Assembly: GCA_963700185.1 (NCBI GenBank)
Contig: CAVOWP010000008.1
Span: forward strand, 124,001-188,000
Source: AP-15 sp963700185
Lineage (GTDB): Bacteria > Pseudomonadota > Alphaproteobacteria > ATCC43930 > CGMCC-115725
DNA length: 64,000 nt
Direction of reading: 5' to 3'
The notes under the pieces were generated by a model. The model did not search any database. It worked only from the letters and a program-made list of their open reading frames with translations, and was not told the DNA's origin. A program made the position numbers and the translations under genes. Below, one piece after another: positions 54,467 to 62,811 of this stretch; position 1 is the first letter of the stretch; every line of letters begins with the position of its first letter.

Positions 54467-55867
54467 TTAATGGACGATTGCTTCGAGGGCGAGACCGCGG
54501 GTGCGCGGACCGAAGCCGCCGATCGTCGCTACGACGATCGCCATCGCGAATGCGATGAAGGCGAAAACCGCGTTGACGCCGCCCAGATTGAGCAGAAAGG
54601 CGACGACGAGGCCTGAGAGCGCCGCCGACAGACGGCTCCAGGAATAAACAAAGCCCACTGCGCGCGAGCGGATGTGGGTCGGGAACAGCTCGGATTGATA
54701 GCTGTGGAAGCTGAAGGACATCAGATTGTTGCACAAGGTCACCAGCACGCCCAACAGGATCAGCCCCGCCGGCAGCTCGGCGTTGGCGAACAGCATGCCG
54801 AACACGCCGATCCCAGTCGCACCGAGGCATATCTGCCATTTGCGTTCGATCCGGTCGGCGATCAGGGTGCCGAGCAACGGCCCGACCGGGTTGGCGATCG
54901 CGATAATGAACGAGTATTCGAGGCTGGTCGTGACCTTGATCCCCTTGGCGATCAGCAAGGTCGGGACCCACGCGGCAAAGCCGTAATAGCCGAAGGTTTG
55001 GAAGAAATTGAACACCGACATCAGGATCGCGCGCCGGTCATAGGGCGGCTGCCAGATCTCGGCGAACGTTCCCTCGCCTGCTTCGGAGCGCTGCGGCGGG
55101 CCGGGCGGCGGCAGTCTTCCGCCGCTTTCCATCGTGACTCGGTTCTCGATGCCCGCGACGACCCGCTCAGCATCCGCCAGCCGTCCGTGCCGTGCCAGCC
55201 AGCGCGGCGATTCCGGCAAGGACAGGCGGATGAACCAGATGAAGATCGCGCCGGCCGAGCCGATCAGCACGACCCAGCGCCAGCCGTCCAGCCCGAGGGG
55301 CGTCTGAGGCACGAGCAGCCAAGCGAGGAAGGCGACCAGCGGCACCGCCAGGAACTGCAAGAATTGGTTATACGCATAAGCGCGGCCGCGATGGCTGCTA
55401 GGCACTACTTCGGACACATAGGTGTCGATCGTCACCAGCTCGATGCCGATGCCGATGCCGGCAATGAAGCGCCACAGATCGACCGCGAAACCCGAAGTCT
55501 GGAACGCCATGATCGCGGTCGTGATCGAATACCAAATCAATGAAAACGTGAAGACCGTCCGTCTTCCATAGCGGTCGGCGAAGTGGCCGAGAAATATCGC
55601 GCCGACGAACAACCCGGCGAACATCGCAAAGACGAACGTACCGATTCCGGCCACCCCGTAAGGCGTGAGCACGCTGAAGGGGCCGAGCAATTCCGGCGTG
55701 AAGTAGCCGGCCTTGAGCAGCCCCGGCGCGATATAGGCGGTCAGGAAAAGGTCATAGAACTCAAAGGCGCCGCCGAGCGAGATCAAGGTGACCAGCATCC
55801 AGATATGCCGGGTCATCGGCAGCCGGTCGAGCCGGGCGGCGAGCTCCGCCGCGCTTGCAATGGCCAT
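54467..55867 (-). CDS. MFS transporter (sugar/organic acid porter-like)
   Basis: 466 aa from the ATG at 55865-55867 (GGGAGGAG upstream). Twelve membrane helices. The loop 2-3 motif is LGHFADRYGRRTVFTFSL, and RYGRR-like conserved PESPRWLARHGRLADAERV follows helix 6. The central cytoplasmic loop contains PPPGPPQRSEAGEG, encoded by REP-like DNA (55070-55108). Lies upstream of hydantoinase B on the same strand (213-bp gap), so it may import that enzyme's substrate; inference only. Confidence 0.92.
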   Translation of the reverse strand: MAIASAAELAARLDRLPMTRHIWMLVTLISLGGAFEFYDLFLTAYIAPGLLKAGYFTPELLGPFSVLTPYGVAGIGTFVFAMFAGLFVGAIFLGHFADRYGRRTVFTFSLIWYSITTAIMAFQTSGFAVDLWRFIAGIGIGIELVTIDTYVSEVVPSSHRGRAYAYNQFLQFLAVPLVAFLAWLLVPQTPLGLDGWRWVVLIGSAGAIFIWFIRLSLPESPRWLARHGRLADAERVVAGIENRVTMESGGRLPPPGPPQRSEAGEGTFAEIWQPPYDRRAILMSVFNFFQTFGYYGFAAWVPTLLIAKGIKVTTSLEYSFIIAIANPVGPLLGTLIADRIERKWQICLGATGIGVFGMLFANAELPAGLILLGVLVTLCNNLMSFSFHSYQSELFPTHIRSRAVGFVYSWSRLSAALSGLVVAFLLNLGGVNAVFAFIAFAMAIVVATIGGFGPRTRGLALEAIVH

Positions 55868-56037
55868 AGCATCTCCTCCCATCGGCGCCGGGTCGCACCG
55901 ATCCTAAAACTACCGGGCGCAAACTATCCTGCAGCAGCCCCGTATTGCACCTGTCTCGGCCGTCTGATGGCTGGAATGGTTCTTGCGGGTGGGATGTTCG
56001 CCCGAGATGGGTTGCCTATGAACGGAAGGTGGGAACC

Positions 56038-56850
56038 ATGCAGATTCGGATCGGCTTTGAGTTGATGTACGAATGTCTCCAACCGACGCCGATGCTGCTG
56101 ATGGTGAATGTCCATCACACGCGGTCCTCGGATCTGGTGGTGCCGGACCACCTCGTCACCGATCCGCCAACCCCGATCCAAGGGTACCGAGACGGCTTTG
56201 GTAACTGGTGCAGCCGCATCGTGGCGCCGGCAGGACTGATCCGGCTGTCTGCCGACGTCATCGTGCACGACAAGGGTGAGCCGGACGCCGTGGCGGAAGA
56301 GGCGCCCCAGCACGCGGTGGAAGATCTCCCCGACGATGCCTTGGTATTCCTGCTACCCAGCCGTTACTGTGAAACCGACCGGCTCTCCGATATCGCATGG
56401 TCGTTGTTTGGGAAGACGCCGCCGGGCTGGGCCAGGGTCCATGCCATCTGCGACTATGTTCACCGGCATATCGTCTTTGGGTACGAGCACGCCTGCCCGA
56501 CCCGATCGGCCTGGGAAGCTTATGGCGATCGTAAGGGCGTCTGCCGGGATTTTACCCACCTGGCTGTTGCTTTCTGTCGGTGCATGAACATTCCGGCGCG
56601 CTACTGCACCGGCTATCTCGGTGACATCGGGGTGCCGCCCGTAGACCTGCCGATGGATTTCTCGGCTTGGTTCGAGGTTTATCTCGGCGGCGAGTGGTAC
56701 ACTTTCGACGCGCGCCACAATATCCCGCGCATTGGCCGCGTGCTGATGGCTCGAGGCCGCGACGCCGCAGACGTGGCGATCAGCACGACCTTCGGCCAAA
56801 ACAAACTCTGCGGATTCGCAATACGCACCGAGGAGCTGATCGAAAAGTAA
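56038..56850 (+). CDS. Transglutaminase-like cysteine peptidase family protein
   Basis: 270 aa from the ATG at 56038 (GGAAGGTGGGAACC upstream). N-terminal beta region, then the transglutaminase core with Cys in DRKGVCRDFTHLAVAFCRCM, then WFEVYLGGEWYTFDARHNIP holding the His and Asp (DARHN). The bacterial members with this N-terminus are probably proteases or amidases. No partner gene (such as the ATP-grasp/alpha-E proteins found with some of them) is adjacent. Confidence 0.9.
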   Translation: MQIRIGFELMYECLQPTPMLLMVNVHHTRSSDLVVPDHLVTDPPTPIQGYRDGFGNWCSRIVAPAGLIRLSADVIVHDKGEPDAVAEEAPQHAVEDLPDDALVFLLPSRYCETDRLSDIAWSLFGKTPPGWARVHAICDYVHRHIVFGYEHACPTRSAWEAYGDRKGVCRDFTHLAVAFCRCMNIPARYCTGYLGDIGVPPVDLPMDFSAWFEVYLGGEWYTFDARHNIPRIGRVLMARGRDAADVAISTTFGQNKLCGFAIRTEELIEK

Positions 56851-56936
56851 ACGGCCACTCCACGCCAAAGAGCGCTCCTAAGCACTCAGCTGCATAAATC
56901 GGCGAATAGGTCGAGCCACGTACTGCCCCAAATTGT

Positions 56937-57022
56937 TGTCACCCCGCGCAAGCGGGGGATGAAAGGCCTCTGCACCGCTCGTTGCATCGTCTCCCCGGCG
57001 AAAGCCGGGGCCCATTATTCCG
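56937..57022. repeat. Palindromic repeat in a 304-bp intergenic gap
   Basis: Two hairpins: CCCCGCGCAAGCGGGG (56942-56957) and CCCCGGCGAAAGCCGGGG (56993-57010), flanked by GTCA and CCCATTATT. This is the same dispersed type as at 19303. The remainder of the gap 56851-57154 holds no gene I can support. Confidence 0.8.
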
Positions 57023-57154
57023 CCGCACCATTCGTGCATCGATATCCACGTGACCGTCACCGTGCCGCCGTTCCTGGCGAAAACCGGACGGTTGAGCGCG
57101 TTGGCGGGCATCGTGTACTCACCGTGTCGGAAGGGCAAGGCCGGGTTCTAGGCT

Positions 57155-57361
57155 CTACGGGGGCGCCTGTCCAACGCTCGTATATGGCTGATTGTAGAAA
57201 CCGCCGTACGAGGGGTTTATGTGACCGACATTGATGTTCGACCCGGTGTAAAACCCGCCGCCCGGATTGGGGCCGGCATCGGCATCCCCGGCCACCGATG
57301 CGCAGCCGGCGAGCAACATCGACAAACAAATGGCAGCCAGTCCTCTTCTAAAGTCGCTCAT
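57155..57361 (-). CDS. Small lipoprotein
   Basis: 68 aa from the ATG at 57359-57361. Signal RGLAAICLSMLLAGC with lipobox LAGC (Cys-20). The mature part is short and Gly/Tyr/Asn-rich (NPGGGFYTGSNINVGHINPS). Related tiny lipoproteins occur in alphaproteobacteria. Function unknown. Confidence 0.65.
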   Translation of the reverse strand: MSDFRRGLAAICLSMLLAGCASVAGDADAGPNPGGGFYTGSNINVGHINPSYGGFYNQPYTSVGQAPP

Positions 57362-57464
57362 CGATCCGTTCCTCGACACGAAAGCACTTTACCGTTGCGG
57401 CCGCCGAGCCAAACGCGATCCGTTTTGCCGGACCGCGTTCAGCAGGAGTAAGGGCGCTAGCCGC

Positions 57465-57710
57465 TCAATAGTCCATTTCAAGAGGTGCGCAGTGCGCGGG
57501 GCGCCATGCGCTATGCTTGGCGTACCCTGCTTCCTCCCAACGCCAACCGGGGCCGCAGGTGTCTTCCTCCGGGGTCATTTGCTGAACATCGGTCGTCGCC
57601 TGGAAATTTGGTTGCGCCGGCCCAGTTGATTGCGCCGGCTGCGCTCCTGCCGAGAGCGGGATCGCTAAAACAGTGAGCGCACCCGCCAGATACAGTGCAT
57701 TCAACCGCAT
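57465..57710 (-). CDS. Small secreted hypothetical protein
   Basis: 81 aa, ATG at 57710 with AGGAGAATCCAA upstream. Signal peptide LNALYLAGALTVLAIPLSAG ending AGAQ. The mature part includes MTPEEDTCGPGWRWEEAGYA and HSAWRPAHCAPLEMDY with two cysteines that could form a disulfide. Not recognised. Confidence 0.7.
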   Translation of the reverse strand: MRLNALYLAGALTVLAIPLSAGAQPAQSTGPAQPNFQATTDVQQMTPEEDTCGPGWRWEEAGYAKHSAWRPAHCAPLEMDY

Positions 57711-57829
57711 TTGGATTCTCCTATCGTGATTGAGAGGGAGCCTCGAGCCGAATTTCGCTGGATAATCACCTGGTTCGGACCGCGATCAGAGCCAAGTGCG
57801 ACGGGGTAAAATTCGGTAAAACCCGGTAA

Positions 57830-59037
57830 TAATACGGGGTTCCGCTAATCTCAATATGTGGTAGAGAGGTGCGGCTGATGTACATCTTCTGGTGGGGGGC
57901 AGATGGCGGTCTACTTTTTTCGCACGGAACTGGGGGCGGCGGAGCTGCGGCGCTTGGCACGACACGAGAGCGGGCGTGTCTGCCAGCGGGTTCTGATGAT
58001 CGCCAACATGCTGGAGGGGATGGAGCATGAGGCAGCGGCACGGCTGGCTGGGCTGAGCCGGTCGTCGGCCTACCAGTGGCATAATCGCTATGAAGAGGCC
58101 GGGATTGAGGGATTGCGTGACCGGCCGCGCCCCGGTCGGCCGCCCCGGGTGGACGCGCTGACGACGGCGCGGCTCAAGGAGCGGATTGTCGCCGGCGCCG
58201 ATCTGGAGCGAGACGGGGTGGTGGCGTTTCGTGGGGTCGACGCCCAACGAATATTGAAGGAAGAATTCGATATCGACTGCAGCCTCTCGAGCACCTATCG
58301 GCTGCTGCATCGGACGCAGTTGAGCTGGCTGGCACCGCGTCCGCGCCACCCGCAGGCTGACGCGACGGCGCAAGCGGAGTTTTCGCAACTCTGGGATTGC
58401 AATTAGAGCAAGTCCGGGCGGCGCAAGCACGCGGTACGCGAGTCGAGGTTTGGTTTGCCGACGAGGCCCGGATCGGCCAGAAGAACAGTCTGACCCGGGT
58501 GTGGGGGCAAACCGGCAGCCGGCCAGTTGCACCGAAGGATCTCGGCTTCGCCTCGGCCTATCTGTTTGGCGCGGTCTGCCCGTCGGCCGGCAAGGCGGCG
58601 GCACTGATCATGCCGATCTGCAATACCGCGGCGATGAACCACCACCTGATCGAGATCAGCAGCCAAGTCACCACCGATGCCCACGCGGTGGTGATCCTCG
58701 ACGGTGCCAGCTGGCACCGCAGCCAAGGGCTCGTGGTGCCCGGCAATATCACCTTATTGCAGTTGCCGCCCTACAGCCCAGAGCTCAATCCGGTCGAGCG
58801 GATTTGGCACTATCTGCGCAGTCACTGGCTCGCCAACTCGGTATTTCGCGACCTGGGACACATCATGGACGCTTGCGAAACCGCCTGGCAGCGGTTCGCC
58901 GCCGACCACGGCCTGATCCGCTCGCTCTGCGCGGTCGCTTGGGCTCCTACTTCGCCCTCGCCGTAGGCGGTGCGCTATCTGCCGCGGTCTCAATGAAAAA
59001 TACTCTCGCGTCCGCAAATTTGCGGAAATTCGTATAA
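57830..59037 (+). mobile_element. IS630-family insertion sequence
   Basis: Imperfect terminal inverted repeats: TAATACGGGGTTCCGCTAA at 57830-57848 and, read from the other end, TTATACGAATTTCCGCAAA (59037 to 59019), 14 of 19 matching. TA dinucleotides flank both ends, as expected for this family, which duplicates TA. Length about 1.2 kb. It encloses the two-part transposase. Confidence 0.75.
57903..58966 (+). pseudogene. IS630-family transposase in two overlapping frames
   Basis: First frame, 57903-58406 (167 aa): helix-turn-helix MEHEAAARLAGLSRSSAYQW, and LRDRPRPGRPPRVDALTTAR. Second frame, 58397-58966: DDE core with VEVWFADEARIGQKN (first Asp), VVILDGASWHRS (second Asp) and LPPYSPELNPVERIWHYLRS (Glu). 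The switch requires a -1 move at GAGTTTTCGC near 58380, giving EFFATLGLQLEQVRAAQARG. Some members of the family use programmed frameshifting, so this may be functional; otherwise it is a deletion. Confidence 0.85.
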
Positions 59038-59091
59038 GATGAGCCCAGTCGATACAAACGCGTGACAGGCTGCCGGTTCGCCTACGCGGAG

Positions 59092-59283
59092 CTAGTGCGG
59101 CCCCACATAGCCGTTCAGCTCACGACCAACCGCCTCTTCCTGTCGGCCGATACCCGACGGGTTCTGTTGCAACAAGTCCCGCTGCGCACCCATTGAGCCG
59201 GTGGCGTAGTCCTGCCGCATCTGCTCCTGAATGGGGCTGTTCCTCTCGGAGTTTGACAATGGTGCGCTCACATTGCGCCACAA
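59092..59283 (-). CDS. Possible small hypothetical protein or remnant
   Basis: 63 codons: the segment PIQEQMRQDYATGSMGAQRD and LLQQNPSGIGRQEEAVGREL read like a real alphaproteobacterial protein C-terminus rather than noise. No ribosome site or signal peptide is visible, and the IS630 end lies about 55 bp past the 3' end, so it could be what remains of a longer gene. The rest of the interval 59038-59476 shows nothing else I can support. Confidence 0.35.
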   Translation of the reverse strand: MWRNVSAPLSNSERNSPIQEQMRQDYATGSMGAQRDLLQQNPSGIGRQEEAVGRELNGYVGPH

Positions 59284-59476
59284 CCACCATCAGTGCATGA
59301 CAGCTCAGATGTAAACAGCGGGGCTTTTGCAGCTGCCTCCTTCCCTACCCCAAGCTGTTTACCAAAATTTACCGAGAATAATTTGGCGCGACTGGCAAGC
59401 AGCAACAGCTAATACCAACGGGCGGTGAGGCCGCGTTCGGCCATTGTCACCGACCGGCAGTTCACAGGAGTGGTCG

Positions 59477-60046
59477 ATGCAAAGGTTAGGCGGCAGACGG
59501 GTTCAGCCCAGGATGAGTAGCGTACTGGGAGCAGCCGCAGCTGCTGTGATATTCACTGCTGCGCTCTGCCAGTCAGGCGTGGCTAATGCTGGTCCACATG
59601 GCGGCGGCGGCGGCGGCGGGTTTCATGGCGGAGGCGGCGGCGGATTCCATGGCGGCGGATTTGGAGGGTTCCACGGCGGCGGTTTTCATGGGGGCGGTTT
59701 TCATGGGGGCGGTTTTCATGGGGGCGGTTTTCATGGGGGCGGTTTTCATGGGGGCGGTTTTCACGCCGGCGGTTTCCATGGCGGGTTCCACGGTGGCGGG
59801 TTTCATAACCGTGGGTTTGGAAGGTTTGGCGGCGGCTTCGGCGTGCTGGGATGGCCCTACTACTCTTATCCATACGGATCGGATTATTATTCCTATCCAT
59901 ACGGATCGGATTATAATCAGGACTACGGTTACGGCGGGGGCCAATACGGCAACTCATACACCTGGTATTACTGCTCCGATCCCGCCGGTTATTACCCTTA
60001 TGTAGCACAATGCAACACCGGCTGGCAGGCGGTTCCGGCGAGCTGA
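59477..60046 (+). CDS. Secreted Gly/His-rich repeat protein
   Basis: 189 aa, ATG at 59477 with AGGAGTGGTCG upstream. Signal peptide SSVLGAAAAAVIFTAALCQS ending VANA. Then GGGGGGGFHGGG and a run of (G/H)GGGFH repeats encoded by tandem 15-bp units, then Tyr-rich repeats (YYSYPYGSD twice), and the C-terminal motif TWYYCSDPAGYYPYVAQCNT. That last motif is widespread at the end of alphaproteobacterial surface proteins. The His repeats may bind metal. Function unknown. Confidence 0.8.
   Translation: MQRLGGRRVQPRMSSVLGAAAAAVIFTAALCQSGVANAGPHGGGGGGGFHGGGGGGFHGGGFGGFHGGGFHGGGFHGGGFHGGGFHGGGFHGGGFHAGGFHGGFHGGGFHNRGFGRFGGGFGVLGWPYYSYPYGSDYYSYPYGSDYNQDYGYGGGQYGNSYTWYYCSDPAGYYPYVAQCNTGWQAVPAS
59681..59770 (+). 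repeat. 15-bp tandem repeat coding GGFHG units
   Basis: Unit GGTTTTCATGGGGGC is repeated five times without change (59681-59755), followed by a degenerate sixth copy (59756-59770). Exact identity at all codon positions implies recent slippage or unequal exchange, so copy number may vary among strains. Confidence 0.95.
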
Positions 60047-60083
60047 CGCATCGGATGATGATCGGCAGATTTGCCGGAACTGT

Positions 60084-62168
60084 TCAGCTTTTTCGGCGGG
60101 TCAGCTCGATATAGCCGAAGGCGTTGACGCGCCCGTCGAATAGCCGGCTGACGACGGTGGAGGTCTCGTCTTCGACGATGACAGCGGGACCGGGGATCAG
60201 GGCGCCCGGCCGCAGATCGCCGCGCTCGTGGATTGCGACGTCGATAAATTCGCCGGTCTCGGGGTCGAAGACCGGACGCGTGCGTGCGGGCTGGGCGGTG
60301 TGGGGGTCGGAGGTGGGTAAGACAGTCTCACCCTCGGCGGGTCGGGGCGCCGAAAGGAGCATGACCCAGCTGAGGATTTCGACTTCGACGCCGGGGATCA
60401 CGCGGCTGTAGAGCCTGCGGTATGCTTCCTCGAACGCCTCGCGGAGCAGCGCCGCGTCCTCGTTGCGGTACAAGCCGGTCGATAGCGGCACGGCGATCTC
60501 GTGGCCTTGGCCGCGGTAGCGCATGAAGGCGGAGCGGGTTTCGGTCAGCGGCTGGTCGCCGGCGCCGCGGCGGACGATAGGTTCGGCTTCGGCGCGCATT
60601 GCGGCGAATAGCGCATTGGCTGCGGCGGCATCGAATTCATCGAGGCGCTGCAACGAGGACCGCACGATCTCGTAGGCGATCGGCGCGCGCAGAAAGCCGA
60701 CGGCCGAGCCGACGCCGGCGTAAGACGGCACCAGCACCCGGTCGAGCCCCAATTTTTCGGCCATGCGCGCGGCGTGCAGCGGCGCGGCGCCGCCGAACGC
60801 GACGAGGGTGCGGCCGCGCGCGTCCTTGCCGCTCTCGATCGCGTGGACGCGCGCCGCGTTCGCCATGTTTTCATCGACGATCTCGCTGACGCCTAACGCG
60901 GCCAGCTCCAGAGCCAACCCCAGGGGCTCGGCCACCTCCCGTCCCATCGCCGTCTCGGCCGCGCCGCGGTCGAGAGCCATCCGCCCACCAGAGAAGCCAG
61001 TCGGATCGATGCGGCCGAGCAGCAAATCCGCGTCGGTCACGGTCGGCACCGCGCCGCCGCGCCCATAGCAGGCGGGGCCGGGATCGGCCCCAGCGCTGTC
61101 AGGGCCGACGGTGATCCGTTTCAGCCGGTCGACCCGCGCGATCGAGCCGCCGCCGGCGCCGATCTCGACCATCTCGATGACCGGGATGCGCAACGGCAGG
61201 CCGCTGCCCTTTTTGAAGCGGTAGATCCGCGCGACCTCGAACGCGCGGTTGGTCTGTGGCTTCAAATCATCGATCAGACAGATCTTCGCCGTCGTCCCGC
61301 CCATGTCGTAGGACAGGACCTTGTCGAGGCGGCATTGCCGCGCGATCTCCGCGGCGAAGATCGCGCCACCCGCCGGACCCGACTCGACGAGCCTCACCGG
61401 AAAGCGGATCGCCGTCTCGACCGAGGTCGATCCGCCACCCGAGAGCATCAGAAACAGAGGACACACAAAGCCCTCATGCCGCAGCATGGCTTCGAGATCG
61501 GCGAGGTAACGGCCGATCAATGGCTGGACATAGGCGTTGGCGCAGGCGGTCGAGAAGCGCTCGTACTCCCGCATCTCGGGTGACACGTCGCTCGACAAGG
61601 TAATCGGGACCCCGGGTAGCCGGTCAACGAGGATCTCGCCTGCGCGGCGCTCATGGGCGGGATTGGTGAAGCTGTGCAGAAAACCGATCGCGACCGACTG
61701 GACGCGGGCGGCAGCGAGCCGGGCGGCCAGAGTGGACACGCCCGCCTCGTCGAGCGGCACGAGCACCCGGCCGCGCGCGTCAATGCGCTCGCGCACCGGA
61801 AAACGCAGTCGGCGCGGCACCAGCGGCGGCGGCAGGTCGATGTTGACGTCGTATTGCTCGAACCGGTTCTCGTGCCGGATCTCGATCGTGTCGCGGAAGC
61901 CCTCGGTGGTAAGGAGGGCGGTCTTGGCGCCCTTGCGCTCGATGATCGCGTTGGTCGCCAAGGTCGTGCCGTGAATGATGATCGACAAATCCGCCGGCAC
62001 CAGCGCCGCTTCGCGCAGCACCGTGCCAATCGCTTCGAGAACGGCGCGTTCGGGCGCCTCCGGGGTGGTCAGGATCTTGGCGCTGTAGCGGCGCCCGCCC
62101 GCTTCGAGCGCCACATCGGTGAAAGTGCCGCCAATATCGACACCCAGTCTTCCGCCCTCTTCCACCAC
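60084..62168 (-). CDS. Hydantoinase A / oxoprolinase family protein
   Basis: 694 aa from the GTG at 62166-62168 (VVEEGGRLGVDIGGTFTDVA); an upstream TTG at 62240 is possible. ASKHA-type ATP-binding fold: LGVDIGGTFTDVAL, IIHGTTLATNAIIERKGA, then LVESGPAGGAIFAAEIARQC, VLSYDMGGTTAKICLIDD and VEIGAGGGSIARVD. C-terminal ATP-dependent domain complete. Catalytic partner of hydantoinase B, which is normally adjacent but here sits 5.8 kb downstream. Confidence 0.92.
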   Translation of the reverse strand: MVEEGGRLGVDIGGTFTDVALEAGGRRYSAKILTTPEAPERAVLEAIGTVLREAALVPADLSIIIHGTTLATNAIIERKGAKTALLTTEGFRDTIEIRHENRFEQYDVNIDLPPPLVPRRLRFPVRERIDARGRVLVPLDEAGVSTLAARLAAARVQSVAIGFLHSFTNPAHERRAGEILVDRLPGVPITLSSDVSPEMREYERFSTACANAYVQPLIGRYLADLEAMLRHEGFVCPLFLMLSGGGSTSVETAIRFPVRLVESGPAGGAIFAAEIARQCRLDKVLSYDMGGTTAKICLIDDLKPQTNRAFEVARIYRFKKGSGLPLRIPVIEMVEIGAGGGSIARVDRLKRITVGPDSAGADPGPACYGRGGAVPTVTDADLLLGRIDPTGFSGGRMALDRGAAETAMGREVAEPLGLALELAALGVSEIVDENMANAARVHAIESGKDARGRTLVAFGGAAPLHAARMAEKLGLDRVLVPSYAGVGSAVGFLRAPIAYEIVRSSLQRLDEFDAAAANALFAAMRAEAEPIVRRGAGDQPLTETRSAFMRYRGQGHEIAVPLSTGLYRNEDAALLREAFEEAYRRLYSRVIPGVEVEILSWVMLLSAPRPAEGETVLPTSDPHTAQPARTRPVFDPETGEFIDVAIHERGDLRPGALIPGPAVIVEDETSTVVSRLFDGRVNAFGYIELTRRKS

Positions 62169-62264
62169 GCCCTCTCGTTTTCCCGGCTGTGGGGGCCGAG
62201 TGTTCGCGGCGGCGGCGGCAGTGTCAATCCGCTGAACCAAAGGAGCAGGTGGCCGCTAGCGCCG

Positions 62265-62735
62265 TCAGATTTCGCGGCCGAGGCGGCTGTCGAGCGACAG
62301 CGGGCCGCCGCCGCGGATCAATATCGCGAGGACGATCAGCAGCAGATAGAGCGGCACTTCCATGCCTCCGTTAGCCCAGAACCAGCCCCGCTGAATCGTG
62401 ACGTAGAACGCTGCGACAAACATGAAGCCGGCGAACAATGCCGCTACCGGCCGCGTGAATAAGCCAAGGATCAGGCAGATACCGCCGAAGAACTCCAGGC
62501 AGGCGATGTAATAGGCCCAGAACAATGACGGGTGGAACCCCAGTTTGTCAAAGCCGGCGGCGATTTTCACAATATCTCCGCCCCAGAACCCGAACAGCTT
62601 CTGCATGCCGTGCGGCAGAAAAAAGAACCCGGTCGCGGCACGCACCAGCGGCCAGCTGTAGGTCTCGAGAGCCGCATAGATGCTGCCCAGGGCGGGGACC
62701 ACGTAACGCGGCCGGTCCATGCTTTGGTAAGCCAT
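62265..62735 (-). CDS. DoxX family membrane protein
   Basis: 156 aa, four membrane helices. Signature LVRAATGFFFLPHGMQKLFG, then YYIACLEFFGGICLILGLFT and a final helix MEVPLYLLLIVLAILIRGGG. DoxX proteins are small inner-membrane proteins linked with quinone or thiosulfate oxidation and redox stress in some bacteria; the role here is unknown. Ends 97 bp before the hydantoinase A start. Confidence 0.9.
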   Translation of the reverse strand: MAYQSMDRPRYVVPALGSIYAALETYSWPLVRAATGFFFLPHGMQKLFGFWGGDIVKIAAGFDKLGFHPSLFWAYYIACLEFFGGICLILGLFTRPVAALFAGFMFVAAFYVTIQRGWFWANGGMEVPLYLLLIVLAILIRGGGPLSLDSRLGREI

Positions 62736-62811
62736 CTCTCCTCCCTTTCACGGTCATTAACCAATTCTACCGCATCCGCGCGATTTGCGGATCACAATGG
62801 CTTGAGCGGCC

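Noticed and set aside
59681..59770. Short direct repeats that might suggest a CRISPR array
   Set aside because: Units are 15 bp, contiguous, without spacers, and code for protein repeats.
59586..60005. Alternative frames over the tandem repeat (MGAVFMGAV-type and its antisense)
   Set aside because: The 15-bp unit is open in several frames; only the frame starting at 59477 has a ribosome site, a signal peptide and the conserved C-terminal motif.
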